Made by a program: the position numbers and the translations under genes | In this document: in pieces, positions 17,453 to 26,164 of the stretch | Layout: each line of letters begins with the position of its first letter | How positions within the stretch are numbered: the stretch's first letter is position 1 | Notes under the pieces: model-generated | The model's input: only the letters and a program-made list of their open reading frames with translations | Databases searched by the model: none | Told to the model about the DNA's origin: nothing | Source of the DNA: Oxalobacter vibrioformis | Lineage (GTDB): Bacteria; Pseudomonadota; Gammaproteobacteria; Burkholderiales; Burkholderiaceae_D | Reading direction: 5' to 3' | NCBI RefSeq assembly: GCF_027118995.1 | Contig: NZ_CP098242.1 | Location: 2,333,001-2,397,000, forward strand | Length of the DNA stretch: 64,000 nucleotides

Positions 17453-18009
17453 ATGCAGGAAACGGCTTCAATGCGTCAAAACGCAGGACGCACGGCACGG
17501 ATGGCGCGGCTTTTTGCCACCGCCATGATGGTGATGGGGGTTGTCGCATTCATACACGGGTGTGCGCAGGTGGACGCACCGGATTCGTCGATGATCGAGC
17601 CGGGCTTCGGGCAGGGGGGAGAAGTGGATTGCCGGGCTGCAGAAAGAGGCGATGGAGGGGGATCCTCAAAAGCAGGTGATGCTGGCGGCGAGTTACCAGG
17701 TCGGGGTTGAGTTGCCCAAGAGCCTGCCGCGTGCGGCTTACTGGTATAAAAAATCGGCGGATAATGGCGACGTGCGGGCCTACAAGAAGCTGGCTATCAT
17801 GTACAAGGATGGAACAGGGCGTGGCGCTGATTACGCAGGCTGCGCAGATGGGGTATCCAAAGGCGCAGTACATGATGGGTAAAATATATGAGGAAGGGCG
17901 CGGCGGTATTGCGACTGACAGGGAAAAGGCGCAGCTGTGGTACCAGCGTGCGGCAGCGAAGGGAGAGGAAAGGGCTATCCGGAAAACAGGAATGCCCAGG
18001 GCAGACTGA
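17453..18009 (+). pseudogene. Frameshifted Sel1-repeat lipoprotein gene
   Basis: A normal start (ATG after GGAG) and lipobox-like signal (AFIHGC) run in one frame until a G-rich stretch near 17620. Sel1 sequence continues in a second frame (PRAAYWYKKSADNGDVRAYK) to about 17825, then in the third frame (YPKAQYMMGKIYEEGRG) to the stop at 18009. At least two indels are therefore present. The coding remnants cover about two to three repeats. This is a dead member of the local family. Confidence 0.85.
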
Positions 18010-18118
18010 GCGCCGCTTTTTGTGAAAAAGAAAAACAGGAGGTTTGTTGCCTCTTGTTTTTTTTACAATCAGTTACCATTTGTTATCAAAAAATGTATAT
18101 TTTTTTACAACAAAAATG

Positions 18119-18147
18119 TTGACAAAAAGACATCGAAAGCGTATCTT
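18119..18147 (+). promoter_or_regulatory. Consensus promoter of the TetR-like gene at 18155
   Basis: TTGACA and TATCTT are separated by exactly 17 bases. Predicted transcription start falls at about 18153-18155, on the ATG itself. CAAC-N6-GTTG overlaps the -35 and could be an operator. Confidence 0.7.
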
Positions 18148-18154
18148 CTGTTGC

Positions 18155-18724
18155 ATGAAAAACAACAACTCCTCTCTGAATTATCTTGATGAACCGCTTT
18201 CGGGGAACCGTACCAGACGCCAGCGGGATGCCATACTGGGCGCTGCGGCAAATCTGGTCACCCGGGAAGCTTTTGCCGATATCGGGTTTGCGGATCTTCT
18301 CCTGCGCCTTTCCTTTGACAGGCTGGCGGCAAACGGGCTGGCAAGTCCTCATGAACTGGCGTCGTTTTACCGCTCGCCTGACATGCTGCTCAATGCGCTT
18401 TTCGATACCATGCTTGTCCATCTGGATGCCCGGATTTCACGCGTTGCTGCCAATGATCCGGAGAGCCTGGGGCGCTTTGAACGTGCCTACCGCATCGTAA
18501 TTTCGGGACGGGCCAACCTGGAGCCGCTTATTGTTTCGGGCCTGGATGGCGCACTGGTTTCGCGGCTCTTTTTCCTTTTCATGTCGGTGATGGATCATGA
18601 AAGCCGGCATGGCACCAGCTTTACGCTGCAACAGCGATGGATGGGGTGGTATAACCGGCAGATTGCCCGGTATGATGAGGAAGAGGGGGTGGGTGCTGTT
18701 GCTGCTGCTGCAACGGTAGCTTGA
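18155..18724 (+). CDS. Divergent TetR-like regulator
   Basis: This 189-residue protein has the TetR layout (TRRQRDAILGAAANLV, then a helix-turn-helix-like region, then LLNALFD), but the DNA-binding helices are atypical (FADIGFADLLLRLSF instead of the usual pattern). The C-terminal part shares GRF-RAY and RW--W---Q-A-Y with the TetR protein at 19604, so the two are paralogues. The ATG has no ribosome site and coincides with the predicted transcription start, so the mRNA is probably leaderless. Confidence 0.75.
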   Translation: MKNNNSSLNYLDEPLSGNRTRRQRDAILGAAANLVTREAFADIGFADLLLRLSFDRLAANGLASPHELASFYRSPDMLLNALFDTMLVHLDARISRVAANDPESLGRFERAYRIVISGRANLEPLIVSGLDGALVSRLFFLFMSVMDHESRHGTSFTLQQRWMGWYNRQIARYDEEEGVGAVAAAATVA

Positions 18725-19560
18725 TCTATTGGGCCGTTGTTACGCGACGGCGGGCACGTTTTTTTTATCCTTCGCTGGTGTTTGAGTCTACGATCAGACT
18801 AGTCCTCTATTTATCTTCATAAGGTGGGTGACTGACCGGCGGCAGGACACTTTTTAGCTAATCAGAAAAAGAAACCAAAAAAGGCTCCTTGCGGGGTGAT
18901 ATGCCCCTGCTTCGCAGACGGGATGGGGCAGCTTCGCTGCCATTGAAAAAGCGACATAGCGAGGAATAGTAGCGTGTGCTGAGCCTTTGGCGAAGCGCAC
19001 GAACACAAGCTGGCAAAAAAAGAGAACCCACCCTTGCCGTGCGTACCTCGTGCGCCGCACTGCGTTTGGCACACGCTACGTATCCGGGCAGAGAAAGAGA
19101 ATATATCCTGTGCATTAGCTATAGCATGAGAAGATACCCTGCAAATGCCACTGACGCGGTTAGCAGGCAAATGCATTACGGCGAAGCCGATGAGGTGATG
19201 AATGGCTGGAGGTTCGCAGGCGGCTGTTTGAGAGAGCGAAGCGAACGAGTTCCGGATGCCGGCACTAAGGTGAAGCGCCGAATCGGGAATCCCCGCTGTG
19301 TGGTGGACGAGAAGTCCGCACGGCACTTTTTGGTTACTTTTTGCTGCCGGGCCAGTGGGGTAAGAACGAGCGAAGCGAGGACAAAAAGATCGTTGCTGCG
19401 GGTCACAACCAGCCACCTTATGATGTTCTATCGAGGTCTAATCTGAGCGTAGTGAATACAACAAGCGAAGGGTATTACCCCAATCAAAAGGCGTAGACAC
19501 GCCCACTCGCATAGGATGATAAAACAAAACGCACCTGCCGTCGCGTAAGCACGGCTTCCC
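18725..19560. other. Long non-coding stretch with repeat DNA
   Basis: About 840 bases separate the two TetR-type genes. I see no convincing gene. The stretch holds an inverted-repeat element (18969-19079), several GCGAAGCGA-like tracts and sequence that reads open in several frames on both strands with skewed composition, typical of dispersed intergenic repeats rather than protein. Confidence 0.6.
18969..19079. repeat. Inverted-repeat element, copy 1
   Basis: This 111 bp element is bounded by perfect 11 bp inverted repeats GTAGCGTGTGC / GCACACGCTAC. An inner pair GCGCACGA / TCGTGCGC adds a second stem. A related sequence lies at about 62880-62983. Confidence 0.7.
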
Positions 19561-19567
19561 CTCTCGC

Positions 19568-19596
19568 TTGACAAAAAACCGTCCAGACGGTATGAT
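19568..19596 (+). promoter_or_regulatory. Consensus promoter with embedded operator, TetR gene at 19604
   Basis: TTGACA, a 17-base spacer and TATGAT. The spacer holds the perfect palindrome ACCGTC-CA-GACGGT (19578-19591), well placed for autorepression by the TetR protein. The ATG is 8 bases after the -10. Confidence 0.8.
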
Positions 19597-19603
19597 ATGA
19601 GTC

Positions 19604-20293
19604 ATGCAAGTTGAAACTGTCATAAAAAAGGAACCCGCACCGGGCAGAACGCGCAGGAATGATCCTGCGGCTTTGCGCTCGCGGCTGCTGGATGTGGCCG
19701 GGAAGATCGCGATTGATAAAGGCGTGGCAAGTGTGACACTGGATGCGGTGGCGCAGGGAGCTGGTGTGAGTAAAGGCGGGCTTTTGCATCATTTCAAGGG
19801 AAAGCGCGCGCTCCTGGATGCGATGTTTGACCGCATCCTGGCCTGGCTGGAAAAGCGGATTGCGGTTTTTGCGAAGGAAGATACGGATGCTTTCGGGCGT
19901 TTTACCCGCGCCTACCTGATGACGGTGACGCATGTCGATGTAGGCGCGAGTGAGGAAAACCGGCTTTTTGGGGTGCTTTCGCTGGCGATGACGACGGATA
20001 TGGGGCTGCGAAGCCGATGGCAGGAATGGATAAAGGATCAGATGGCGCTGTACGGCGAGATGGCGGATTCGCCGGAACTGTGGATCGTGCAGTATGCGGC
20101 AGACGGCCTGTGGCTGGCGGACCTCACGGAAGGGATGGTGTTTGCGCCGGCTTTCCGGGAAAGGATGGTGTCACGGCTGGTTGAGATGACACGCGCTTCG
20201 GCCTACCGGCAGGAGAATGGCGACGGCAGGGCGGTGTTTGCCGGTGAGGCAAAGAGACAGAACAAAAAAGGCAAGCCAAAGTCGAAAACTTAG
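19604..20293 (+). CDS. TetR-family regulator of the adjacent efflux pump
   Basis: This 229-residue repressor has a canonical helix-turn-helix at residues 44-63 (VTLDAVAQGAGVSKGGLLHHF) and a C-terminal ligand domain. The last 20 residues are lysine-rich. It probably represses itself through the palindrome at 19578-19591 and controls the MFS gene 185 bases downstream, the usual TetR-pump arrangement. The palindrome is not seen again before the MFS gene, so control may be by read-through. No ribosome site precedes the ATG. Confidence 0.9.
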   Translation: MQVETVIKKEPAPGRTRRNDPAALRSRLLDVAGKIAIDKGVASVTLDAVAQGAGVSKGGLLHHFKGKRALLDAMFDRILAWLEKRIAVFAKEDTDAFGRFTRAYLMTVTHVDVGASEENRLFGVLSLAMTTDMGLRSRWQEWIKDQMALYGEMADSPELWIVQYAADGLWLADLTEGMVFAPAFRERMVSRLVEMTRASAYRQENGDGRAVFAGEAKRQNKKGKPKSKT

Positions 20294-20478
20294 GTAATTT
20301 TGCCTGTCAATCTGAAAGCGTCCTTCGGGACGCCGGATTTCAAACAGGGCGGCACGCAAAAGCGGGCTGCCAACAGGTCAAACCGGCAGGTGTTTCGACG
20401 CCGGATTTGAAAAATACGCCTTGAGGGTGGTTACAAAAGGCTCGCGGTTGGGCCCGAAACGAAGCATATACAGGTGCA

Positions 20479-21993
20479 ATGATGCAAAGATATGGAAGAT
20501 GGGTGGTGCTGGGGATTGTTTCCAGTGCCTTGATGCTGGTTGTCATGGATATGACGGTGCTGTATACGGCGCTGCCGAGTCTGACGCATGATTTGAAAGC
20601 TTCTGCGTCGCAGAAGCTGTGGATCATGAATGCTTATCCGCTGGTGGTGGCGGGGCTTTTGCCGGGGCTTGGCACGCTTGGGGATCATCTGGGTCACAAG
20701 CGGATGTTTGTTGGCGGCTTGATGGTTTTTGGTGTGGCGTCGCTTTTTGCGGCGTTTTCGCCGGTGCCGGAATCGCTGATTGCTGCCCGGGTTCTCCTGG
20801 CGGTAGGTGCTGCGATGATGATGCCCGCGACACTGTCTATTATCCGGGTGACGTTTACGGATGAAAAAGAGCGGGCCATGGCTTTTGGTATCTGGGGTGC
20901 GGTGGCGTCCGGCGGCGCGGCTTTCGGGCCGGTGGTGGGGGGTGTCCTGCTGGAGTATTTCTGGTGGGGGTCTGTTTTCCTGATTAATGTGCCGGTGGTG
21001 ATTGCCGCGCTGGTAACGGGGGTGCTGCTGCTTCCGGAAGGTAAAAAGCAAAAAGGGCGCACGTGGGACCTGGTTGGTTCGGTGCAGGTGATGGTGGGGC
21101 TGGTTGGCCTGGCTTATGCGGTAAAGGAGATTGCCCGCCGTGATTCCTCGTGGGTGATTGCGCTGGCTGCGGCGATTACCGGTGTGATCGGGATGGTGGT
21201 TTTTGTGAGGCGGCAGACAAGGAGCAGGGTGCCGCTGATTGATTTTTCTCTTTTCAGGAACCGGCCGTTTTCGATGGGCGTGATTGTGGCGCTGGTGATG
21301 TCGGTTGCCATGGTGGGCGTCGAGCTGGTGTTTTCGCAACGCCTGCAACTGGTGTTGCAGTTGTCGCCGTTAAAAGCCGCGCTGCTGTTGATTCCGCTTC
21401 CGCTGGCGGCGTTTGTCACGGGGCCGCTGTCGGGCTGGCTGGTTGCCCGCTTCGGCATGGAGCGGGTTGTCTGGATGGCGCTGATGGCAGCCTGTGCCGG
21501 TTTGCTGGGGCTTCTTCTTTTCAAGGATGCCAGTCGGGTTTATCAGGGGATCAGTCTGGTGTTTCTTGGTATGGGGACGGGCGCTGGCATGACGGCAGCG
21601 TCCAATGCGATCATGAGTAATGCACCGGCGGAGCGTTCGGGTATGGCGGCGTCAGTAGAGGAGGTATCGTACGAACTGGGTGGTGCTATTGGCATTGCGC
21701 TGATGGGCAGCCTGCTTTCGATTATGTATACGGTGTCTTTTGTGGTGCCGGAAAGCGCCAATCTGCCCGCTGTGGTGCGTGACAGCCTGGATGAGGCGCT
21801 TCTGGTCGCGGAAGGGCTTGGCCCGCAGGCAGCCGCTGAACTTTTCAGGTTGGCAAGCGCGGCGTTTGAAAAGGCGTATGCGGTGGTACTGTCAACGGCT
21901 TTTGTGATTGTACTGGCTACAGCGCTGGCTTTTCGGTTGTCGGGACACGGCGATGCTTCCAGCAGCTTTGATATGCGTGAACGGGTGCACTGA
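20479..21993 (+). CDS. SmvA-like DHA2-family drug efflux transporter
   Basis: This 504-residue inner-membrane protein has 14 predicted helices and proton-antiporter motifs of the DHA2 family: MDMTVLYTALPSL in helix 1, GDHLGHKRMF in loop 2-3 and GGAAFGPVVGGVLLE in helix 5. Overall it resembles SmvA, which exports quaternary ammonium compounds and methyl viologen. The start is the first of two tandem ATGs. It probably belongs to the TetR operon upstream and ends at a strong terminator. The exact substrates are unknown. Confidence 0.88.
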   Translation: MMQRYGRWVVLGIVSSALMLVVMDMTVLYTALPSLTHDLKASASQKLWIMNAYPLVVAGLLPGLGTLGDHLGHKRMFVGGLMVFGVASLFAAFSPVPESLIAARVLLAVGAAMMMPATLSIIRVTFTDEKERAMAFGIWGAVASGGAAFGPVVGGVLLEYFWWGSVFLINVPVVIAALVTGVLLLPEGKKQKGRTWDLVGSVQVMVGLVGLAYAVKEIARRDSSWVIALAAAITGVIGMVVFVRRQTRSRVPLIDFSLFRNRPFSMGVIVALVMSVAMVGVELVFSQRLQLVLQLSPLKAALLLIPLPLAAFVTGPLSGWLVARFGMERVVWMALMAACAGLLGLLLFKDASRVYQGISLVFLGMGTGAGMTAASNAIMSNAPAERSGMAASVEEVSYELGGAIGIALMGSLLSIMYTVSFVVPESANLPAVVRDSLDEALLVAEGLGPQAAAELFRLASAAFEKAYAVVLSTAFVIVLATALAFRLSGHGDASSSFDMRERVH

Positions 21994-22015
21994 TCTGGCT
22001 AATAGACCTTTTATG

Positions 22016-22046
22016 AAAAAACAGGGCACAACGCCCTGTTTTTTTT
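22016..22046 (+). terminator. Terminator of the MFS gene
   Basis: AAAAACAGGGC / GCCCTGTTTTT with a 5-base loop, followed by more Ts. Confidence 0.9.
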
Positions 22047-22264
22047 GGGCGTTTTCAGCTGAAAGGGGGGTGTTTGTTTGAAAATGGACCTTTTTTGGCT
22101 GTTTTTGCAGCGGGGCAGCAGGGAATGCCTGGCAGGGGGTGCGCCATAATTTGCCTGTTTTTTAGGCGATGTTTTGTTGCGGGCCAGTGTTTATGCGTTT
22201 TTCGGAAAAGCCGCAAATGGTTTTGCTGCAGCGGTGAAATTACCCACATCTGGATTGAATGACA

Positions 22265-22273
22265 TGGCAAGAT
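22265..22273 (+). promoter_or_regulatory. Candidate extended -10 promoter of the Sel1 gene at 22312
   Basis: TGGCAAGAT is identical to the elements before both locus A Sel1 genes and the gene at 29994. Confidence 0.5.
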
Positions 22274-22311
22274 GAATGCTTGGGTTTGCCTTGTTTTCAG
22301 GAGGTTACGCT

Positions 22312-23700
22312 ATGCGGGCGGGTGGTTTACCACAGGGGGAAGTCCTTTTTTCCGGCAAGGTTTTTTTCCCCCTGTTTTTCTTTGTGCTGTACATGGTTTT
22401 TGGGAGCCTGGCGCATGCGTCGGGGGGCGACACGTTTTCGGCCGTGAAATCCCGTGCGGAAAAGGGGGAGGTGGCTGCGCAGCTTGAGCTGGCATTGCGG
22501 TACGCGGAAGGTGACGGGGTCAGCATGGATTATAAAAAAGGGTTTTACTGGCTGAAAAAGTCGGCGGATAACGGTTATGCTGTTGCCCAGTTCAACCTGG
22601 GACTGATTTACGAGCAGGGGATGTATGAGGTACCGCAGGATCTGGAAAAGGCGGTTTTCTGGTACCGGAAAGCAGCAGATCAGGGGGATGTGGAAGCTCT
22701 GTTCAGTCTGGGCGCGTTTTATCTTAAGCATGACAGGAATACGGGCAAGGCGACGGTGCCGATGGCAAAGGCCGCTGAACAGGGCCACGCGGGCGCGCAG
22801 TATTTTCTGGGCATGCTGTATGAGCGCGGTGATGGGGTTGAGCCGGATCGTGAGATTGCCATCGCGCTGTACCAGGATGCGGCAAGGCAGGGGCTGGCTG
22901 CTGCCAGGGAGCGGCTTGCTGCATTGGGGGTGGGCAATCCGGCGTTTTCTGCGGATTATGACAAGTCTTCCTTCGCTGCGGTTTTGGCGGCGGCTGAGGG
23001 CGGTAATCCGGCTGCCCAGCTGCAAATGGCCAATATGCTCCTGGATGGTGACGGGATTGAGCCGGATAAGGACAAGGCGGTGAAATGGGTCAATCAATCG
23101 GTAGCGCAGGGATATGCACCCGCGATGCATGTGCTGTCGATGATGTATATGACTGGAGAGGGGGTTGCCAAAGACGAGGAAGAAGCCCTGAAATGGATGA
23201 GGAAAGCGGCTGACGCGGGAAGTGACGCGGCCCAGTTCAACCAGGGGCTTTATTTCCAGAATCTTTCGGGGGATCGCGCCAGTTACATGCGGGCACGCTT
23301 CTGGTATACGAAGTCGGCAGAGCAGGGGAATCCGGCAGCCCAGGTGAATCTGGGGCGGATGTATGAGCAGGGGATGGGGGTGCCTGCGGATATGGGGCTG
23401 GCGGCAAAGTGGTATCTGGCTGCTGCCCGGCAGGGGTTTCCTTTGGGGCAGCACAATATTGCCTGGATGTATGCCAACGGGCTGGGGGTGCCGCAGGATA
23501 TAGAGAAAGCGGATTACTGGTATTTTGCCTTTCTGGCGAACGGGGAAGCGGTGGTAAACCCTATTTTGGAGGCGGTGGCGAAAAGCGAGGGGGAAGGTGA
23601 CGGCCCGATTCCCGCCTGGCTGGAATTTGTCCTCAGGAACGGGGATGTGATCGGCAGCGTGATCAGGGACTGGGGTGAGATGCGGTATGGGCGGTATTAG
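22312..23700 (+). CDS. Exported Sel1-repeat protein, nine repeats
   Basis: The start at 22312 follows a perfect CAGGAGG ribosome site. The 462-residue protein has a signal peptide with an unusually long hydrophobic core (FFPLFFFVLYMVFGSLAHAS). Four Sel1 repeats, a non-repeat spacer of about 35 residues (NPAFSADYDKSSF) and five more repeats follow. A C-terminal tail of about 60 residues has no repeat character (PAWLEFVLRNGDVIGSVIRDW). The split array suggests two binding surfaces. An insertion sequence begins 41 bases after the stop. Confidence 0.9.
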   Translation: MRAGGLPQGEVLFSGKVFFPLFFFVLYMVFGSLAHASGGDTFSAVKSRAEKGEVAAQLELALRYAEGDGVSMDYKKGFYWLKKSADNGYAVAQFNLGLIYEQGMYEVPQDLEKAVFWYRKAADQGDVEALFSLGAFYLKHDRNTGKATVPMAKAAEQGHAGAQYFLGMLYERGDGVEPDREIAIALYQDAARQGLAAARERLAALGVGNPAFSADYDKSSFAAVLAAAEGGNPAAQLQMANMLLDGDGIEPDKDKAVKWVNQSVAQGYAPAMHVLSMMYMTGEGVAKDEEEALKWMRKAADAGSDAAQFNQGLYFQNLSGDRASYMRARFWYTKSAEQGNPAAQVNLGRMYEQGMGVPADMGLAAKWYLAAARQGFPLGQHNIAWMYANGLGVPQDIEKADYWYFAFLANGEAVVNPILEAVAKSEGEGDGPIPAWLEFVLRNGDVIGSVIRDWGEMRYGRY

Positions 23701-23741
23701 GGCGTGTTAATGCCACAGACGCGTCTTTCATGGAAATAGGG

Positions 23742-25410
23742 AAAAACCTGCTATTGAGCAGGTTTCAGACTGCTGACAAAGTATTGCAAAGTCCCTGGCG
23801 TTAAGCCTGGGATTTTGCTTTAATGGAATTGCTTATAGATATCCGCATAAAAGGCAGGCTCTGATGCTAAAGACACCGACACCGCAGCAACACGAATTGG
23901 AGATGGTCACCCTTGAAGAACTGGTTCCCAAAGACCATCTATTAAGACTGATAGACCGCCACATCCATTTTGACTTTATCAGAGAGCACACCGCCCATCT
24001 TTACAGTGCGGACAATGGCAGGCCCGCCCTTGATCCCGTAGTTTTATTCAAGATGCTCTTCATTGGGTACCTATTCGGGATAAGATCAGAGCGCCAGATA
24101 GAGCGTGAGATTCAGGTTAACGTAGCCTACCGCTGGTTTTTAGGCTTACGCCTGACAGACCGTGTTCCAGACGCCAGCACCCTTTCCCAGAACCGCCGTC
24201 GTCGCTTTGCTGGCACAGACATAGAACAAGTCATTTTTGACGAGATTGTTGAGCAGTGCATCCGTCATGGATTAATAGGCGGTCGCGTTTTTTACAGTGA
24301 CAGCACACACCTCAAAGCCTCGGCCAACAAGAACCGTCACGAACGTCACCTTGTTGAGCAAAAGCCCGTTGCCTACCTTGCAGAACTCAACAGCGCCATA
24401 GAAGCCGACCGTTATTCCCATGGCAAAAATCCCCTTTCAGACAGAGACGACGAACCGCCCTCACAAAAAGAAATCAAAGTCAGCCCGGCAGACCCTGATG
24501 CTGGCTACCTTGTTCGTGATGGCAAGCCCAAAGGTTTTTACTACCTGGACCACCGCACCGTTGACGGCAAGTACGCCCTGATCACAGACACCCATGTGAC
24601 GCCGGGAAATGTCCATGACAGTGTTCCTTACCTGAAGCGTCTTGACAGGATGCAGTCACGTTTTGGATTTGAGATACAGGCCGTAGGCTTGGATGCAGGT
24701 TATGACACACCACACATAGCCAAGGGACTCATAGAGCGAGGCATATACGGCGTTATCGGTTACCGTCGTCCGAATCACAAGGCGGGCTACTTTTACAAGC
24801 GGCAGTACAGCTATGACCCTCAAGGAGACTGTTATCTCTGTCCCAATGGAAAGCTTTTACCTTACCGTACGACCAACCGTTCAGGGTACCGGGAATATGC
24901 CTCTCAACAAGGGCAATGTACGGACTGCGCCTTTCTTATGCAGTGTACCCAGAGCCGCAACCAGATAAAACTGATCACCCGGCATATTTGGCAGGGCTTC
25001 AAGGAACAGGTTCATGACAATCGCCTGACGGCAAAGGGCAAGGCGATTTACCGTCGGCGACAGGAAACGGTAGAGCGCAGTTTTGCGGATGCGAAAGAGT
25101 TGCACGGTCACCGTTATGCGCGTTACCGTGGTTTATCGAAAGTGAAGGGGCAGGCGCTTTTAGCGGCAGCGTGTCAGAACATGAAGAAGATGGCACGCCT
25201 GCTTGAGGCAGCAAGCCTTGCTTTTTTGCGCCATTTCCCGGGAAGATTCGGCCTTGTCATTGGGATATTTCGGCCAAGGGGGCTTAATGGAAAATGTGAT
25301 AGCTATTTTAATTTTGTTTTGATCTCCCGATAATGCGCCAATGAAAAAACCCCACTTCGAAAAAAATGGGGTTTGTCAGCAGTCTGAAACCTGCTATTGA
25401 GCAGGTTTTT
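23742..25410 (+). mobile_element. IS1182-type insertion sequence
   Basis: The 1.67 kb element has 39 bp near-perfect terminal inverted repeats (23742-23780 and 25372-25410). Each end contains a small internal hairpin (CCTGC-TATTGA-GCAGG). One transposase gene fills the centre. A hairpin with T run (AAACCCCA / TGGGGTTT, about 25347-25373) ends the transposase transcript inside the element. No clear target duplication is visible. It lies next to a decayed Sel1 gene. Confidence 0.88.
23864..25333 (+). CDS. IS1182-family transposase
   Basis: This 489-residue DDE transposase looks intact. The catalytic residues appear in YSDSTHLKA, VGLDAGYD and RQETVERSFADAKELHGHRYARYRGL. A cysteine-containing segment (CYLCPNGK, QCTDCAFLMQC) between the second Asp and the Glu is typical of the family. 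The last 40 residues are less conserved in character. It transposes the surrounding element and has no host role. Confidence 0.93.
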   Translation: MLKTPTPQQHELEMVTLEELVPKDHLLRLIDRHIHFDFIREHTAHLYSADNGRPALDPVVLFKMLFIGYLFGIRSERQIEREIQVNVAYRWFLGLRLTDRVPDASTLSQNRRRRFAGTDIEQVIFDEIVEQCIRHGLIGGRVFYSDSTHLKASANKNRHERHLVEQKPVAYLAELNSAIEADRYSHGKNPLSDRDDEPPSQKEIKVSPADPDAGYLVRDGKPKGFYYLDHRTVDGKYALITDTHVTPGNVHDSVPYLKRLDRMQSRFGFEIQAVGLDAGYDTPHIAKGLIERGIYGVIGYRRPNHKAGYFYKRQYSYDPQGDCYLCPNGKLLPYRTTNRSGYREYASQQGQCTDCAFLMQCTQSRNQIKLITRHIWQGFKEQVHDNRLTAKGKAIYRRRQETVERSFADAKELHGHRYARYRGLSKVKGQALLAAACQNMKKMARLLEAASLAFLRHFPGRFGLVIGIFRPRGLNGKCDSYFNFVLISR

Positions 25411-25460
25411 TTGTGGCGGCCGGGATTGTGGCTGGTGGAGGAAAAATGGCGGTGGCTGCA

Positions 25461-25469
25461 TGGTAAGAT
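25461..25469 (+). promoter_or_regulatory. Relic promoter-like element of the broken Sel1 gene
   Basis: TGGTAAGAT fits the extended -10 pattern and lies 36 bases before the ATG of the broken gene. Confidence 0.35.
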
Positions 25470-25504
25470 GCGGTATGCCTGCCGGTCTGGGCAGGGCAGG
25501 GGCT

Positions 25505-25884
25505 ATGCAAAATCGAATGGCCGGCTGGCGAATCTGTCTGTGCGCGGCATGTTTGTCGCACACGACGACGGGAAGGCATACGAGTGGGCGAAAAAAGGCG
25601 CGGATGCGGGCGATGCCTATTCGCAAAGCCTGATGGGGTACCTGACCCTGTATGGCAAGGGCGTGGAGAAAAATTACGGTGAGGCCCGGAAATGGCTTCG
25701 GATGGCATCAGACAAGGGGGATGCGTTTGCGCAGTACCGGCTGGGCCTGATCTATGAGACTGGCGCGGGCTTCATGGCGCCTGATGCGGAAAAGGCGGCG
25801 CACTGGTATGCGGTGTCTGAGGAAAACGGTAACAAGGATGCGAGAAACCGGCTGCGTGAACTGAGGAAAAAAACGGGGGGATAG
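25505..25884 (+). pseudogene. Frameshifted, shortened Sel1-repeat gene
   Basis: The ATG at 25505 begins a signal-peptide-like sequence (MAGWRICLCAACLSH), but that frame stops at 25633. Sel1 sequence continues in another frame from about 25560 (DDGKAYEWAKKGADAGDAYSQS) through two repeats to the stop at 25884. The frame that carries the repeats is open backward into the insertion sequence, which is accidental. A shift near 25560 explains both observations. Confidence 0.7.
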
Positions 25885-25907
25885 CTATCTGTCCAGCAAG
25901 GGAAGGG

Positions 25908-25944
25908 AAAGCCGCTGCGGCGTCAGGTTGCAGCGGCTTTTTTT
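25908..25944 (+). terminator. Terminator after the broken Sel1 gene
   Basis: AAAGCCGCTGC / GCAGCGGCTTT with an 11-base loop and T run. Confidence 0.85.
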
Positions 25945-26038
25945 GTGGATGGGCGAAATCCGGCGGGTGGCCTTTTGTCGGGAAGGGGCATGCCAGCTGG
26001 CTTTCAGGGGTGGCGGACAAAGATCGTAACAGGGAGAC

Positions 26039-26065
26039 TTGACAGCTGGAAAAGCGGGGTATAAC
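26039..26065 (+). promoter_or_regulatory. Promoter-like TTGACA/TATAAC before the locus C large gene
   Basis: TTGACA and TATAAC are 15 bases apart, slightly short of ideal. Transcription would start near 26071, directly before a terminator hairpin. Confidence 0.45.
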
Positions 26066-26072
26066 GGAAGGA

Positions 26073-26101
26073 ATGCACCGGGAAACCGGTGCATTTTTTT
26101 T
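26073..26101 (+). promoter_or_regulatory. Attenuator-like terminator in the locus C leader
   Basis: ATGCACCGG / CCGGTGCAT is a perfect 9 bp stem closed by a GAAA tetraloop and followed by seven to eight Ts. It sits between the candidate promoter and the large gene at 26165, so transcription must read through it. Confidence 0.65.
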
Positions 26102-26164
26102 ACGTAAAAAAATCCGCGCTGGCGGCATGGCCATGCCTGCCAGGGCAGCGACACAGGAGGAAAT

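Larger units (their letters stand above)
21994..22311. other. Intergenic region before the 462-residue Sel1 gene
   Basis: Apart from the MFS terminator and the promoter-like TGGCAAGAT, I see only T-rich, G-rich unique sequence with no gene. Confidence 0.5.

Noticed and set aside
16781..17710. Plus-strand frame of 309 codons
   Set aside because: It fuses the complement of queH with the start of the broken Sel1 lipoprotein gene; no single protein makes sense.
18862..19446. Several overlapping frames of 60-180 codons on both strands
   Set aside because: Composition and the embedded inverted repeat point to dispersed non-coding repeat DNA.
22327..23454. Minus-strand frame of 375 codons
   Set aside because: Shadow of the nine-repeat Sel1 gene, as are similar long minus-strand frames opposite 32090, 35954 and 38088.
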